Positions 23,319 through 34,514 of a DNA stretch of 64,000 bases are shown one piece after another; position 1 is the stretch's first letter, and the number at the start of each line of letters is the position of its first letter. Location: assembly GCA_014773175.1 (NCBI GenBank), contig VXCM01002162.1, forward strand, positions 1 to 64,000, given 5' to 3'. A program made the translations under genes and the position numbers. Below the pieces are notes generated by a model. It was given only the letters and a program-made list of their open reading frames with translations. It did no database searches and had not been told where the DNA came from. The DNA is from Lucifuga dentata. Lineage: Eukaryota > Chordata > Actinopteri > Ophidiiformes > Bythitidae.

Positions 23319-23424
23319 TTAGTTAACTCGTGCGAATGAGTCAGTAAGTTATGCGAACAACTTAGTTACTCATGCAAATGACTTAGTAAGTTGTGCGAAC
23401 AAGTTAGTAAGTTGTGTGCATGAC
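23319..23424 (+). repeat. 21-bp minisatellite, about five units
   Basis: Units start at 23319 (22 bp), 23341, 23362, 23383 and 23404, with a best unit starting TTAGTAAGTTGTGCGAAC. A further unit lies left of the inner insertion at 21588-21608. The array therefore belongs to the outer element, and the inner element inserted inside it. Confidence 0.9.
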
Positions 23425-23462
23425 TTTTTTTTTTTTTTTTTTTNTTTTTTTTTTTTTTTTTT
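23425..23462. repeat. poly-T with single-N gap
   Basis: T-run with N at 23444, next to the right terminal repeat of the outer element. Confidence 0.95.
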
Positions 23463-23798
23463 CTCCTTAAGCCCTCCCGGGCTCCGTAGAGGACTACTGG
23501 TCACTGAGGAAATCATTTTCAGTGCTGGCTTGAACAACTGATACTGATAACGAGTTGCGACAGTTGTTGAAAAACTCAATATTTGACATGCAAAATGTAC
23601 TTTGAATTCATATGCATTTTTACATGTCCATTTTTGTATCCCAATAATCTATCTGACTACTGATTATTATCAGGGAATTTCATCTTATTTTTAATCTGAT
23701 CCTAAATGCTGGTGATAGCAGCAAAGAGATGAAAAAAAAAAATGCTTGGAAACTCATTAGTGCCTGCTCCGGTAAAAGCTAACTTAATTAGCTTGCGG

Positions 23799-23860
23799 GT
23801 AAGAAAGGAGCAGTTGTGATCTTTTATTAAAATAAAAGATCACAACTGCTCCTTTCTTAC
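23799..23860. repeat. perfect palindrome, 30-bp arms
   Basis: Arms 23799-23828 and 23831-23860 are exact reverse complements with a 2-base centre (AA). The outer end of the arm reads GTAAGAAAGGAGCAGTTGTG. Neither arm resembles a neighbouring transposon end. Confidence 0.95.
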
Positions 23861-25668
23861 TTTCTTGTGTCTTATAGACAAAATCTGTGTGACCAGCAAT
23901 CTCAGTAGTAAGCTTGTAGAAATCGAGCTGCAGTGAGTTTTCTGTTCAAACAAATTAAGTATGGCTACTTTGCGATGAGTTGTGCGCACGTATAAGCCTT
24001 GCATTAACATGTTTTATTTCTCCTTATCTGGATAACATATCTAGATACAGCTCATATTTTTAAAAAAGCTGTAAATGGGCCCAAACGTCACTCATCACTG
24101 AGAGAAATAAGACAAAGCTGCAGAAAGTTGGACAAGGTGACAAGATAATCAAGATACTTAGTTTATGAGGGGTTGTACCTTTTGGCCTAAGACACTTAAA
24201 TATTGATTCATATGAAATGACAAAATCTGTTCACAATATCAAACATGCATTATAAGCATCCAGTGAGGCTTTCTGCAGTGAAAACATGATGCTTGCAAAA
24301 GGAAATAAACTGTGACCCATTTCTTGAATAAATGTTTGCACTCTGGTATTGTTTACAAAGGAAAGGATTTAGTAGAAAATACTCGTCTTAGCATTCAGCT
24401 AATATTATTGTTCATAGCGGCTTGCAAAGAGTGTAAAAATATCCTTTAATTCCTAAATCACTTAAATTACAAACAGCCCACAGGATAAGATCCAGAGCCC
24501 AGAGAATTTTCCTGTGACCTCAGAATTGCCAAGTGGGAAGGAAGCTGTTATAAAATACATGAGGAAAATGTCTGAGGAGAGGAGATATTTGTTGTTGAGA
24601 TAAAATCATTGTAGAAGCAGGCACACGATTCAGTGGGGAGACGGGCCATGTGGTAGACTTAGATGAGTTTTCCATCTGAAGAGATGGAGAACTGCTGTTC
24701 TGACTACAGAGTAGCATGAATTGAATTCTGCAGTCAAAGTTGGTAGTAAAATATCTGGTTTTCAACAAGGCAAAAGGATATTGGAAAATGCTGAAATGTA
24801 ATATGAAAAATAAACAAAATGTAACTGAGCAAGCAAATGTAATAAATCTCAAAAATAAAGCTAAACCAGAAAACTCCTAATCCCTGATAAACAAAAACAT
24901 TTAAAGCAGCATGGAAATATGTTGAAAATGAGGATATCTCGACAGCCCAAAGTGTTTTCACATGACTATTTATTTTCTGCAATCTGAGACTAAATGGAAT
25001 AATTTATTTATTAAATTTAACAACAGTTGAATATGCACATCTAAATGGTATGCCACCTTTAATACCTTAACCAATTATAACTTTGTATTGTTGCAAAAAG
25101 TTGTTGAAAACTAATTTGGGATAACTAGATTTTATTTATTGTGCGTGTGTTTGGGAGATAGGAGGTATCCTTATCCCAGATGAAAAATATTTAACGGCAT
25201 ACCATGCCACAAGTTTGCACACAGCCACAGCCAAATATGCAGATGAAGCAGTTTCCGTATACGACGTGAGTCTGACACAGTTGGAACGTTCCATGCTACA
25301 TTTATGTTTTCTTGTCATTCTCCTTCCTGTCATTCTCCACGAGACAGGACAGCCTAATTAAAGAGACACTCCATTTTCGGAAGTATTTAAATAATAATAA
25401 AAAAAGAAGCTCCTCGATATTTGCTTGCAAAATGAGCCTCCGACTTCTTGCTGATTCATCAGAGACAGCGCTTTTTTATTCCTCATCACTGATGATGACA
25501 ACAGGGATGCTCCATCAAAACCCAGTCAAACGGCTTTTGTTTTGCTAATGAAGTCACCGGACAGTTAATTAATTGTATCTACTGTGGGATTTATCATGGT
25601 GAACACTTGTGATATACTCAACTGACAAACTATCAAATTCATTTTTATCTCTACTGTCTGTCATTTTC

Positions 25669-25671
<3 letters not shown>
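23861..25671. other. non-coding stretch with a possible conserved element
   Basis: No gene recognised. The part at about 25330-25600 is less AT-rich, with homeodomain-like TAAT/TTAATTAATTG sites; see findings. Confidence 0.4.

Positions 25672-25712
<41 letters not shown>
25672..25712. repeat. (CT)n microsatellite
   Basis: Uninterrupted CT array. Confidence 0.97.
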
Positions 25713-25715
<3 letters not shown>

Positions 25716-26126
25716 GCTCCTTTGAACAACAGGAACAATATCATCTTCTCATATATTTGCCTATTTGATTGTTCGTTTCCGGGCTTTTCATCTGCAAAGT
25801 CCTGAGTATTAGTGGAGAATGCTGAGAAAACGGTAAGATGTGCGTCAGCCTTACTGTTGATCTGCAAACTCATCTGTCAAAGCTAATGTTTCAATGTGTC
25901 ACCGCAGATGTGCAGGAGAACATAGGATATTAATGAACTATTGTCTCTTCACCTCATTTCATCTGATGAATATCAAGAAAGCTTAAGAGGAAACAGAAAG
26001 AGGAGAAGGAAAATGCAGACAAAGGTCTAGAGGAGAGAGGGGAGCCATTTCTATATTCCCAGGGTCTAATGTTCCCCAGCGCTATATAGCACAATAGAGC
26101 ACATAATGGGGGTAGGGTTAGGGTTA

Positions 26127-26161
26127 TTCTGTTAACACACCCTTAATGTGTGTTAACAGAA
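26127..26161. repeat. perfect hairpin, 14-bp arms
   Basis: TTCTGTTAACACAC / GTGTGTTAACAGAA with a 7-base loop. Preceded by GGTAGGGTTAGGGTTA. Confidence 0.9.
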
Positions 26162-26859
26162 CAATGAACTGAACTTAGGGCCCTGGGAACATACACTCCC
26201 GAGAAATAGGAGGGAAACTAGCTGAAACACGCTTTCAAAACAAGTCATTTAAGCTTTAAAGGAGATGAAATTGGTGAATATTTTTTCCTGTTAGAACAGA
26301 AAACATATTACACTCTAAGTCTGATTTAAATATAAAATGCCAAGGTTGTCTTGATTTTTTTTTCTGCAGTAATGACTTTAAAGGGATAGTCCATGAGAAA
26401 GAGCTGCACAGAAATCAGTATCAATACAGACTCTTTACATGTATGTCAGTTCCAAAGCACCTTACACTAGCATTAGGGTGTGTTTGCTCCCTGTACAGGT
26501 GACCTCAGGTTGGCTGCTTTATTCATTCATTGATTTCTAAATCAACAGGTGTATGCTGAAATACGAGTATGCCCCTTTCTTTACCAACAAATCACCTGTA
26601 CCTGTTTTCATTAGTGCTGCAATAGCTGTGCAAGTTATGTAAAGTTATGTAAATTTATTTACAAGTTACAGTACGTAAATTAGAAATGGGCGACACATAC
26701 AATGTGGCAGCCATGCCTGAGACATTTTCAAATTGTAGATAATTGTTGATCATATTTAACCTTTTTTTCTCCACTGTTTGTTGCAAAGGCAACATGGTTT
26801 GCTATAGTGAATGTGGCAGTTGGGGTTTGGCATCTAAAGTTACTCTGTGACAATAGCGT

Positions 26860-27078
26860 TTGACCAATCAGTTTGCTTTGGTGCTAGAAGCCCCATCCCA
26901 GTAGTTGATGGGCCACTGAAAAGTCCTACCCTTACAGGGCATGAACTAAATTCTGAAATAGAAAGGAACCAAACTAGACTAGCCCTGGTTCCTGCAGTGG
27001 GACAACAATTAATTTGTCCCTAGTTCCTGTAAAAAGTTCCTAAATTGCAGAACTAGTTCCAGTGGTGAAGAAAGGGGC
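26860..27078 (-). mobile_element. Harbinger-type MITE end fragment
   Basis: In reverse complement it begins AAGCCCCTTTC and carries repeated GGAACT/GGAACC motifs (GGAACTAGTTC, AGGAACTTTTTACAGG, GGAACCAGGGC). This resembles fish MITEs whose ends read GCCTTTCACAC followed by AGGAACT blocks. The opposite end was not found. Confidence 0.45.
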
Positions 27079-29480
27079 TTGTGTGTGTTGAAGGATGGAG
27101 GCCTCTTGCTCAGTGTCTGTGTAGCTATATAAGGTTAAACTGGAGGCCTGGCATTGATTCTTCATTATATTTTCCATCTCCTGATGCATAAATATTTAAA
27201 CTCATTTTCCAGTGGTCAGCCCGCTTATCAGACAGATTAAGGAAGACAGACATTTCGGCTTAAACAAAACAAAGAGGAAGTGATGCACAGTTTGCTGCAC
27301 ACCCATCCACATTCAAACTCATGAAGAAAGGCTCTTCCTGTATTTCCACTCTATTCCAGAATACATTTCCACAGTATCTCTAAAACTGGCTTTGTGCCCA
27401 TACCAAGAACCTGGGGAGGCTGCAGAACACATCACATGCTGTAATCACACTCAATTTACTGCGATTTCTCAATATACCAACTTGGAATGAGCACTTTTGG
27501 TTATTTTTTGTATGAGCAACAAGCTGGATGAGAAATCAATCATAATAAATTGGAGTATAGCGAGATCATCAATTCATGGCATTAGCCTGCAGGGCTGCCC
27601 TGTGTAACTGCTGTGCCTGCACATTCCCATGGGCTCCCTTCAGCTAAATTAACCCTCAAGTCAGTCTCATTTCTGTACACAAACCTTGATAGTCATAATG
27701 CACATGGAAGCCTTCCAGTTTACCACATCAGCTAGAGGACTGATTAATGAGAATCCATACCACTTATTCACAATCACCCAGCTGTCTCAGACAATATGCT
27801 CTTTTCTACTGCTATGCATAAAGTTCCTATCAAACTGAAATGCTGATCAATATATTCCCCATAGTGTTCTGCTGTGGTGAAACATAAGTACTAAACTTTT
27901 TCTCCTAAAATTAGCGATTATGAGTTGGGATGATGTTTGCAGCTGAATCTTACACATCCTTCCCATGACTGTAATGGAGTTTCACACAAACTGGCTTCTG
28001 CATTGCACTTTGCAAACAGCAAAGTGCATATCCAACAAGCACTGTCTCTGGTGTTTCTCTCTCTCTCCTTCATATATGTCATGTCTCTACCTCTCTCACC
28101 CATCCCCCTGGCAGCCATGGCTCAGGTCCAGCACTGCTGTTCTTCTGGACTTTGTTGTCTCAAAAATGTTGCCCACTGTGTCTTTTCTCCCCAGGCCCCT
28201 GGCTATCTATTCCTTGTGTCCGCCCACGGTCTTCTCTCACTTGTCTTTCATTGATCCTTTTTGTCATTCTCAATCCTTTCTCCTCTTCTCTTTCCTCTTC
28301 ATTTCACTGCTATTAACTCCTGTCTTCCAGTATACTTTGCCTTTTCCCCCCTGCTTTTTAAAAAACCATTTAGTTTCCATTTCCATTCCATCCAACACCC
28401 ACCCTACTCTCCTCATTTGTACCCCTTAAGCCTCTTCCCAAAGATGAAAAAGGCTTTAATTGGAACCAGTTGGGCCTGAGATGATAACATATCAGCTGTG
28501 CAGACTTTTTGGACACCAAACAAAAAGGACTTCTGTGAAAATTATATAATATCACTCCAACACAGCAGAGGTGTGTCACGTTGGGGAGGAGATTACGTTG
28601 AAAATGTACACCTCTGAATTACATACAGTATTTCAATGCTAGGCTCAGAACTTATCAGTCAGTCCTCGTAGGTGTTTCTTCTGCCAATTGTTCTTTAAAC
28701 TTATCAAAGCGTTAAACTGGTTACACAAAGGCTGCTAATTAAAAACCAACAAATAATAAGCAAACAAAAACGTCTCATCTCTCATTTTATTCTCTGTAAT
28801 ACTATTCACTCTGTCCTCTGCTCTTTAGTCATCCTATCCTCTACTTGCTTCCTTCAGTGTTTTGTAACTTGAGGAAACTTTGTGGTAATCAATAATTTGG
28901 AGATCAAATATTAAAACCTAAACTCTAAAATAACTATAATTTTAGATGATCTGAAGTGCCTGACATTCTGTGGTGTTCTGTGCACTGACCATTTTGACCT
29001 ATGGGACTGATTGTATGGTCTGCACTCCACTGCTTTAAAACTTAGCCTCGGGGCTGACTGTACTTTAATAGGCAATGTAGAGCCAAATCCCTGCACAAAG
29101 GTGGGGGGGGGGCACTGGCACTGAGAATCTTTAAAAGGAAAGGTGAAAACTACAATGTCTGTGCATGTCGGGTTTTAGCAAAACCGTGATGAAAACAGAG
29201 GTAAATACCAGGGACAGAGGTGAGTTAAGTAAAGCATACATGAAATCAACCATTCAATCCTGACCAGATAATTCTGACCATTTAAGAAACTATAACTTTG
29301 TGCATGACAAATACAAGTACAAAACTGAAGAAAAGGAAAAAATATGTGCTCTGACTCATGTTAACTGATAAATTACCTGATTCAGTTGCAAAACACTGAG
29401 CTTAAATGGAAAATAAGTAATGTTGGGAAACAGAACCCAATGACACAGACAGATTCTAATACATTTAATCCACCACAGCA
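27079..29480. other. non-coding stretch, pyrimidine-rich in part
   Basis: 27937-28440 is CT-biased on the plus strand and gives overlapping long frames (105 and 154 residues) that are Leu/Ser/Phe/Pro-rich with no domain. 27480-27660 is a possible conserved non-coding block. Confidence 0.45.
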
Positions 29481-29499
29481 ACACAGCATGAATAACAGT

Positions 29500-29700
29500 A
29501 GAGGATCAGCAGTGTCCTTTTGCACTATTCCTTATGCTCTTTGTCTTGTCACTGCACTTCTTGTCTACGTGCACTATGTAGCACAAGGAGGGTCCTGGAG
29601 AAACAGCATTTTATCCCACCTGTGTACTTGTATATGGATGATTTGACAATAAAGCTTTGATTGATTGACTGATCGATTGATTGATTACTTGATTGATTTA
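29500..29700 (+). mobile_element. LINE-like 3' end with (TTGA)n tail
   Basis: TTTTGCACTATTCCTTATGC is followed by ACTGCACTTCTTG, then GACAATAAAGC (29646-29656) and degenerate TTGA/TTGATTGA repeats to about 29697. This is the layout of fish non-LTR retrotransposon 3' ends. No coding part remains. Confidence 0.6.
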
Positions 29701-29760
29701 TCAATCAATCCTTAAAACTGTGTGAAAATACTGACTCTCTGACTTTAATACTTTTAAATT

Positions 29761-29880
29761 AGGGCTGGATATTGATTCTGACCTCCAGATCCAATTTGAC
29801 TTTTTAAAACCCGATTCAATTTGATTTGATTTAATTCAATTTGATTCGATCAAATTAAATTCTGGAAAGGTTTGTTAGGG
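29761..29880 (+). mobile_element. possible DNA-transposon end (TAGGGCTGGATATTG)
   Basis: Begins TAGGGCTGGATATTGATTCT and continues with repeated CAATTTGATT blocks, like the ends of common fish elements that begin AGGGCTG. No second end was found. Confidence 0.35.
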
Positions 29881-31740
29881 TCATGTCTTCTAAATTACAT
29901 TATTTTATTAAATAAAAAAGGGGGGGGGAAGACATTTCTTCAAAATATATGTTGAAAACTTAATGAGTGTATTAAAGGAAATATTTGATACAAACTTGGG
30001 CCTTCTATGCTTTCTGTAGTAGAGTAGTCACGCTATATCATCCGTTACTAGCATTCAATTAACAATAAGACTATTTAAAAGATCAATTTTTTTTTATGAA
30101 TTAATAGCAGAATTATTCAAATTTGAAACACAATTAACAGAAAAATCTAATTTTCTCTTCTTTGAAATCACTCTGAATTTTAACTAAGTTGATGCCAATA
30201 GAATGCTTGGTTTGCACATATTTTTTTTTCTACCACAAAGTATTTTATGTTTATTGGTTTTGTCTCCCTTTGTTACAGTATATCAACCAAATCAGTTCCT
30301 CCCATACAATAATGAAGTTCACAACAAACTTGTTGTAAGCATTTGCTTTTAAAACAAATCTGACAGCACTGGAAGTTCAAATGTAATTTTCATTATTTTC
30401 AGCAATATATGCCAGAAGCTGAATGAGGAAGGTCTCTACTGTCATCACTTTTCTATTTCCTGTCTCCTCCTCTCCTCTCCTCTTATCTGCCTCTTGTCCT
30501 TGCAAACCATTGTCTTTTGTGCAACCACACTAACATAACTGCTGTCTGCTGAGCACGTCTAACAACATCAGACATCAGAGAGAGAAAAGCATCTCACTTA
30601 AATTCAGTGCCTGCATGAAAGTGTTTTCTCATACTCATTACAAATACCTGAAGTCACAAAATCAGGATGAGAGATGGAGAGAGTGTTGTTGAGTTTTCCA
30701 AATCAAGTGTCATTTTCTTGATTTTAGTGCAGTGATGTCCCCGATTCTCTTGTTTCAAGATACTGACACTTATTTCCAGAAAATTCCTGACAAGCTAATT
30801 TGTATGAGAAACAAATTCATCGTGTTACATGATCCTTTCAGAACTGAAGAAGCTAAAACTGTCTAGAACTGTAATTGCTACTTCTTGGACTCAGTACCAG
30901 ACAAAATGACTTGTTAAAAATTATTTAGATTGGTCTACTTCTTAAAATAATGAAAGCCATCTTCTTTTGCTCAGAATAGATGTTTGGAATGTTAAGATAT
31001 CAACAATTCAGAATACCTTAGCCTAGCATATTTTTCATCTCTCCCTGCTCTAACCACACCTGATTAGCTTACGCAGGTGTGTTTAGCCAATCAGGAGGTA
31101 CCGAGTCTCCCAGAACTTGATTGGCTCTTGATCTCTTGATCAAATGAACACAAATGATATAGTTAATCGGATGTATGTAGGACAGGAAGAGAAAATATGT
31201 AGTACTGTGGTCCTCAATAATCAAATACACATCATCTGCAAAAAGTATAGACAATATGTATGTCACCATGCATCAGAGCAGGAATATGTGTGAAGTCTGA
31301 GTTTGTTTGTTTTTTTGTTTTTAAACAGCTTTGTGAGTTCCGGGTGATAAGGAAAGGGCAGGAAATTCTCAGTGATGTTTCATATCCTCTTGGTGAATAC
31401 CAGCTGTTGCCATGAGGCCCCAAGGTACAGGCCCATCTTCTTCAACTAACTTCAATGTTTGATCTTTCATATCTACCACCATAGAATTACTAAACAAACA
31501 AAATGTGAAACATGATAGCTGAGTCTGTGTGGGTGAGCTGCATTTGACTGTTGGTGATATATTGTATGCTGAACACATTGTTAAGTGTGTTGCTGCTGTT
31601 GTTAGCCACAGGCACAGAAGTAATTTCTGAAAAGACAATAAACTGGCAAAACTATGAGCTGTGAAATTTTCTGGGACTTTGTCAAATCATTGATACAAAT
31701 TGATTAGGATGAGCTTGAGACTGCAGGCATGTCTCAGTCC
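29881..31740. other. non-coding stretch, nothing recognised
   Basis: AT-rich. Contains a G-run near 29922-29928. Minus-strand frames at 31069-31638 have no recognisable domain. Confidence 0.45.
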
Positions 31741-31744
31741 TTCA

Positions 31745-31885
31745 CCTTGGTGGACAAAATATTTTTCTTAATCTGTTTCTGACAAAACTTGGTGGGAAGC
31801 GTGGAACAGGAAATGACCCATTAAAATTTGTGCAGATCTGGATCCAGGGCCAGATTCAGGAATTTTAGAAATTATTTCTTAACAC
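31745..31885 (+). repeat. common fish dispersed repeat fragment
   Basis: AAAACTTGGTGGGAAGCGTG, then CCATTAAAATTTGTGCAGAT and CTGGATCCAGG occur in the order seen in a widespread teleost interspersed repeat recalled from memory. Confidence 0.55.
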
Positions 31886-32477
31886 TACAAGCTAGGGCAT
31901 TATTGGATCAAAATTAGGCATATTTATCCCACAACACACTAATAATAGATGTAATTCAATCCAGAGATGATGCTCATTCAGAACCATGCAAACATGTTGA
32001 CTATCTTTAACAGTTACAGTGATATATTAAGAAACATATTATGTTTATTATAGTTGTAATAATAATAAATAATGCTACATCAGTGTTGAGAAAAAAATAT
32101 AGAAAATTCAAGAACAATACCACAGAAAACCTGACTGATATTAAAACAGCCCAAAAGAAGATGCTAGATCAACATTTTTGTAACTACATGCTATAGCTGT
32201 GATGAACCTGGATTTCTAAGCATTGCCAACAGTAACCGAGTCCAGTAACCAACTTAATGGGTGTTTGAACAAAGTGTTAAAGCCTCCTCTGTTCATCCTT
32301 TCTTCAACCTCTTTATCGCTCTGACCCTTACTGTAACAAATCCATCCCTTTTGTGTCTTTTCTACCTTATTGTTTTTGTTATCCAATTAACCTGCTCTCT
32401 GCCCTTTGTTTTCTCTCCCTCTCTGTCCTGCTTACCCACTTTTTCTTTCCTATTATTGTCCAATCTTGTTTAGTTTC

Positions 32478-32500
32478 TCCCCCCCCCCCCCCCNCCCCCC
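32478..32500. repeat. poly-C with single-N gap
   Basis: C-run broken by N at 32494. Confidence 0.95.
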
Positions 32501-32903
32501 CATGGCTAAATCCAAGAGCCAGTATGGATTTGTATGGCCTAATTTGTGTTTATCTCTGTTGTGTCAGATGCAGAGTTTGACCTTGTGCAACAAAGCATAT
32601 CACACCCTGAGGCCCTGAAACACACATTCATCAGGGTTTTGTACATTTCTTTTTACATATTTACTGTACTTGTGTATGTGTATGTGTGCACAGGCTTTAG
32701 CAACAATGCATACTGTATGTAGTACATTGCAGTTGGATGGAAGCTTACCTGCTTTCTTTCTTATTCTTTCCTTTTTGCATACAGTACTTTATTACTAGCT
32801 TCCTGATTAAGTGTTTGACTTGTTGCAGTATTGAGAATTAGTCCATAAAAATTTACCCACCAGTGGAGGACATTCACGACCCTTTTGTGACCCTCAGCAG
32901 TAG

Positions 32904-33080
32904 TGTGGTGATACTGTAGCAGCAGACATCACCGATGTCGTAGACAATGCTTCAGCCACTGGGATGAGCAGAGCTCCAGCTGTTTTTGAGTTTGTTCATA
33001 GGGCTGCAAGCCTCGAGACTGAGTCTGACCCTGTTGAGCCAGCCAGCAGCACACCAGGCACCACCAAGAAAAAAGTAAGA
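32904..33080 (+). other. open segment ending in splice-donor-like site
   Basis: No stop in this frame for 59 codons. It reads VAADITDVVDNASATG..., then ASLETESDPVEPASSTPG and KKK, directly before GTAAGA. Acidic and Ser/Pro-rich like the linker of DNA-binding or transposon proteins, but not recognised. The frame lacks an initial ATG. It could be a relic exon or chance. Confidence 0.25.
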
Positions 33081-34514
33081 TAAAAGCATATTCTATCAAT
33101 GTTATGTTTCAAATCTGCTTTATACCAGATTTTCCATCATCATGTGAGGTTTCTTTGTCTAACTATCATCCTGCTATTTATTGTCTTTATATTTTTTTTT
33201 CTTTGTCTGCAAGAAGCACAGTGTTAAGGATAAACAGATACTTTGTTGTGTGCTCAAGACCTGGTTTTCTGGTCCATTCATGCTGAGGAGGCAGACAGAT
33301 TTTAATCCACTAATTCACAAATAAACCTTCAATCCATCTTCAATCAACAATCAATTATTTTTTTAAATTAATGTATTTCTCAATAAAAAAAGTTAACTAA
33401 ATCTTTCATGGTTTGTCCTGCTTTCAATGACTCTTAATTCCTAACTCTTTTGAGGTATTGGCCAGAGGTCATCAGGGAACAAAATTTGAATGTGCTCATT
33501 AGAAAATAATGATGGTAGAGAAAAATCTCAATTTGTTGAGATTTAAAGTGTCTGAAGTTATGACCTTTTAATAGTCTTTAATGACCTTTTAATTATATTT
33601 TGAAATAAGAGTGTTAGCAGGCGTCTGTTGAACGAATAAATAATTTAATAATCTAATTTCTCATTTGCTTTAAATTCAATAGTTTCAGACTTTTAAAGTG
33701 TTATATACTTTTAGATTTAGTTTTGTATGTATTGGATGTCTTCTGTAATATGTCCATCCTGTTTAGCCATTTCAGGATCAATGAGGTGGGTGTAGGATCC
33801 CAAAACTTTGGGGGAATACTAAATTACAAACATAATGGTTGAACACTCTGTATTGAACTGCACTTTTTTTAATGGGAAGTTGAAGCTGAGTCCAACAAAA
33901 CTGACTGTATTAAAGCAAATCTCACCTTTTGTACTGAAATACAAAATCAGAATGTACAAGATATTATAGTCTAAAAAGTTCTAGCAGGTCTTCTAATATG
34001 CATCTGTGGCAATTAAAAATACAGACTCGTCAACAGATATTAAGGTTTAAAGGCATGGTTGGGAGCATATTTGCTTAACAGACAATTGTATTACACAGTC
34101 ATTCTGTGTTTTGACTGCTATTAAATGTAAAGGGAAGCGGGTATCTGTCTGTGAGGCTATTCTTGTAAATAAGAATTTGATTTTGCATGACCTGCCTTTT
34201 TATGAAGGTAAAAGCTCTGCAGAATACACTTGTGTTTGAATGTGTAATGAAATCTCTATAATCTGTAAGTCTTTGTTTGCCAGTGGAGACAAGTAACTAC
34301 ACAAAAAGTGTGTTCATACCAATTTAACCAAACTTTTTTTCCTTTGGTTTGATTTAATTGGAGGGTGAGAAAAATGACACCTGCAGCACTGAGGTGAGCA
34401 AGTGGGTGGTCCTCTTGGAAATGAACTGCAGTGCACTTTATTGAGTGTCTGAGGGTCAACTGAGGGCAGCGATCTTAATTTGTATACATATTTACCTTTT
34501 CATGTTATTTCTTC
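33081..34514. other. non-coding stretch, nothing recognised
   Basis: AT-rich unique sequence with short A/T runs. Confidence 0.5.

Larger units (their letters stand above)
21608..23321. mobile_element. inner PIF/Harbinger-ISL2EU-like transposon, TTA duplication
   Basis: The element proper is 21611-23318, flanked by TTA at 21608-21610 and 23319-23321. The left end is AGGCTCATTTATACTTCATG; the right end in reverse complement is AGGCGCATTTATACTTTACG. Similarity continues through CTACG..TACG.GTGCAC. It is inserted in a unit of the outer element's 21-bp repeat. Intact neighbouring units contain a single TTA at that point, which confirms the duplication. Inside are a spliced THAP-domain relic on the minus strand and a YqaJ-protein-like fragment on the plus strand, pointing toward each other. 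Corrected for two single-N artefacts the length is about 1.58 kb, too short for a complete element, so it is an internally deleted copy. Confidence 0.85.
20821..23495. mobile_element. outer DNA transposon with 8-bp target duplication
   Basis: AGAGGACT at 20821-20828 is repeated exactly at 23488-23495. Just inside, 20829 starts ACGGAGCCCGGGAG and the other end, read in reverse from 23487, is also ACGGAGCCCGGGAG. An A/T-rich stretch lies close to each end. Eight-base duplications occur in hAT, P, Merlin and KDZ-type transposons; the ends do not let me choose. No transposase was recognised. Frames at 21118-21318 (+) and 21389-21589 (-) are unknown. The element contains a 21-bp minisatellite and is split by an inner element (21611-23318). 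Its CpG content is visibly higher than that of its flanks. Confidence 0.85.

Noticed and set aside
23319..23424. 21-bp direct repeats considered as a CRISPR array
   Set aside because: Units are contiguous with no spacers, diverged, and inside a vertebrate transposon.
26113..26126. TAGGGTTAGGG as telomeric remnant
   Set aside because: Only about two units; too short to support.
27965..28429. 154-residue plus-strand frame
   Set aside because: CT-biased sequence giving Leu/Ser/Phe/Pro-rich protein, overlapped by other equally long frames.
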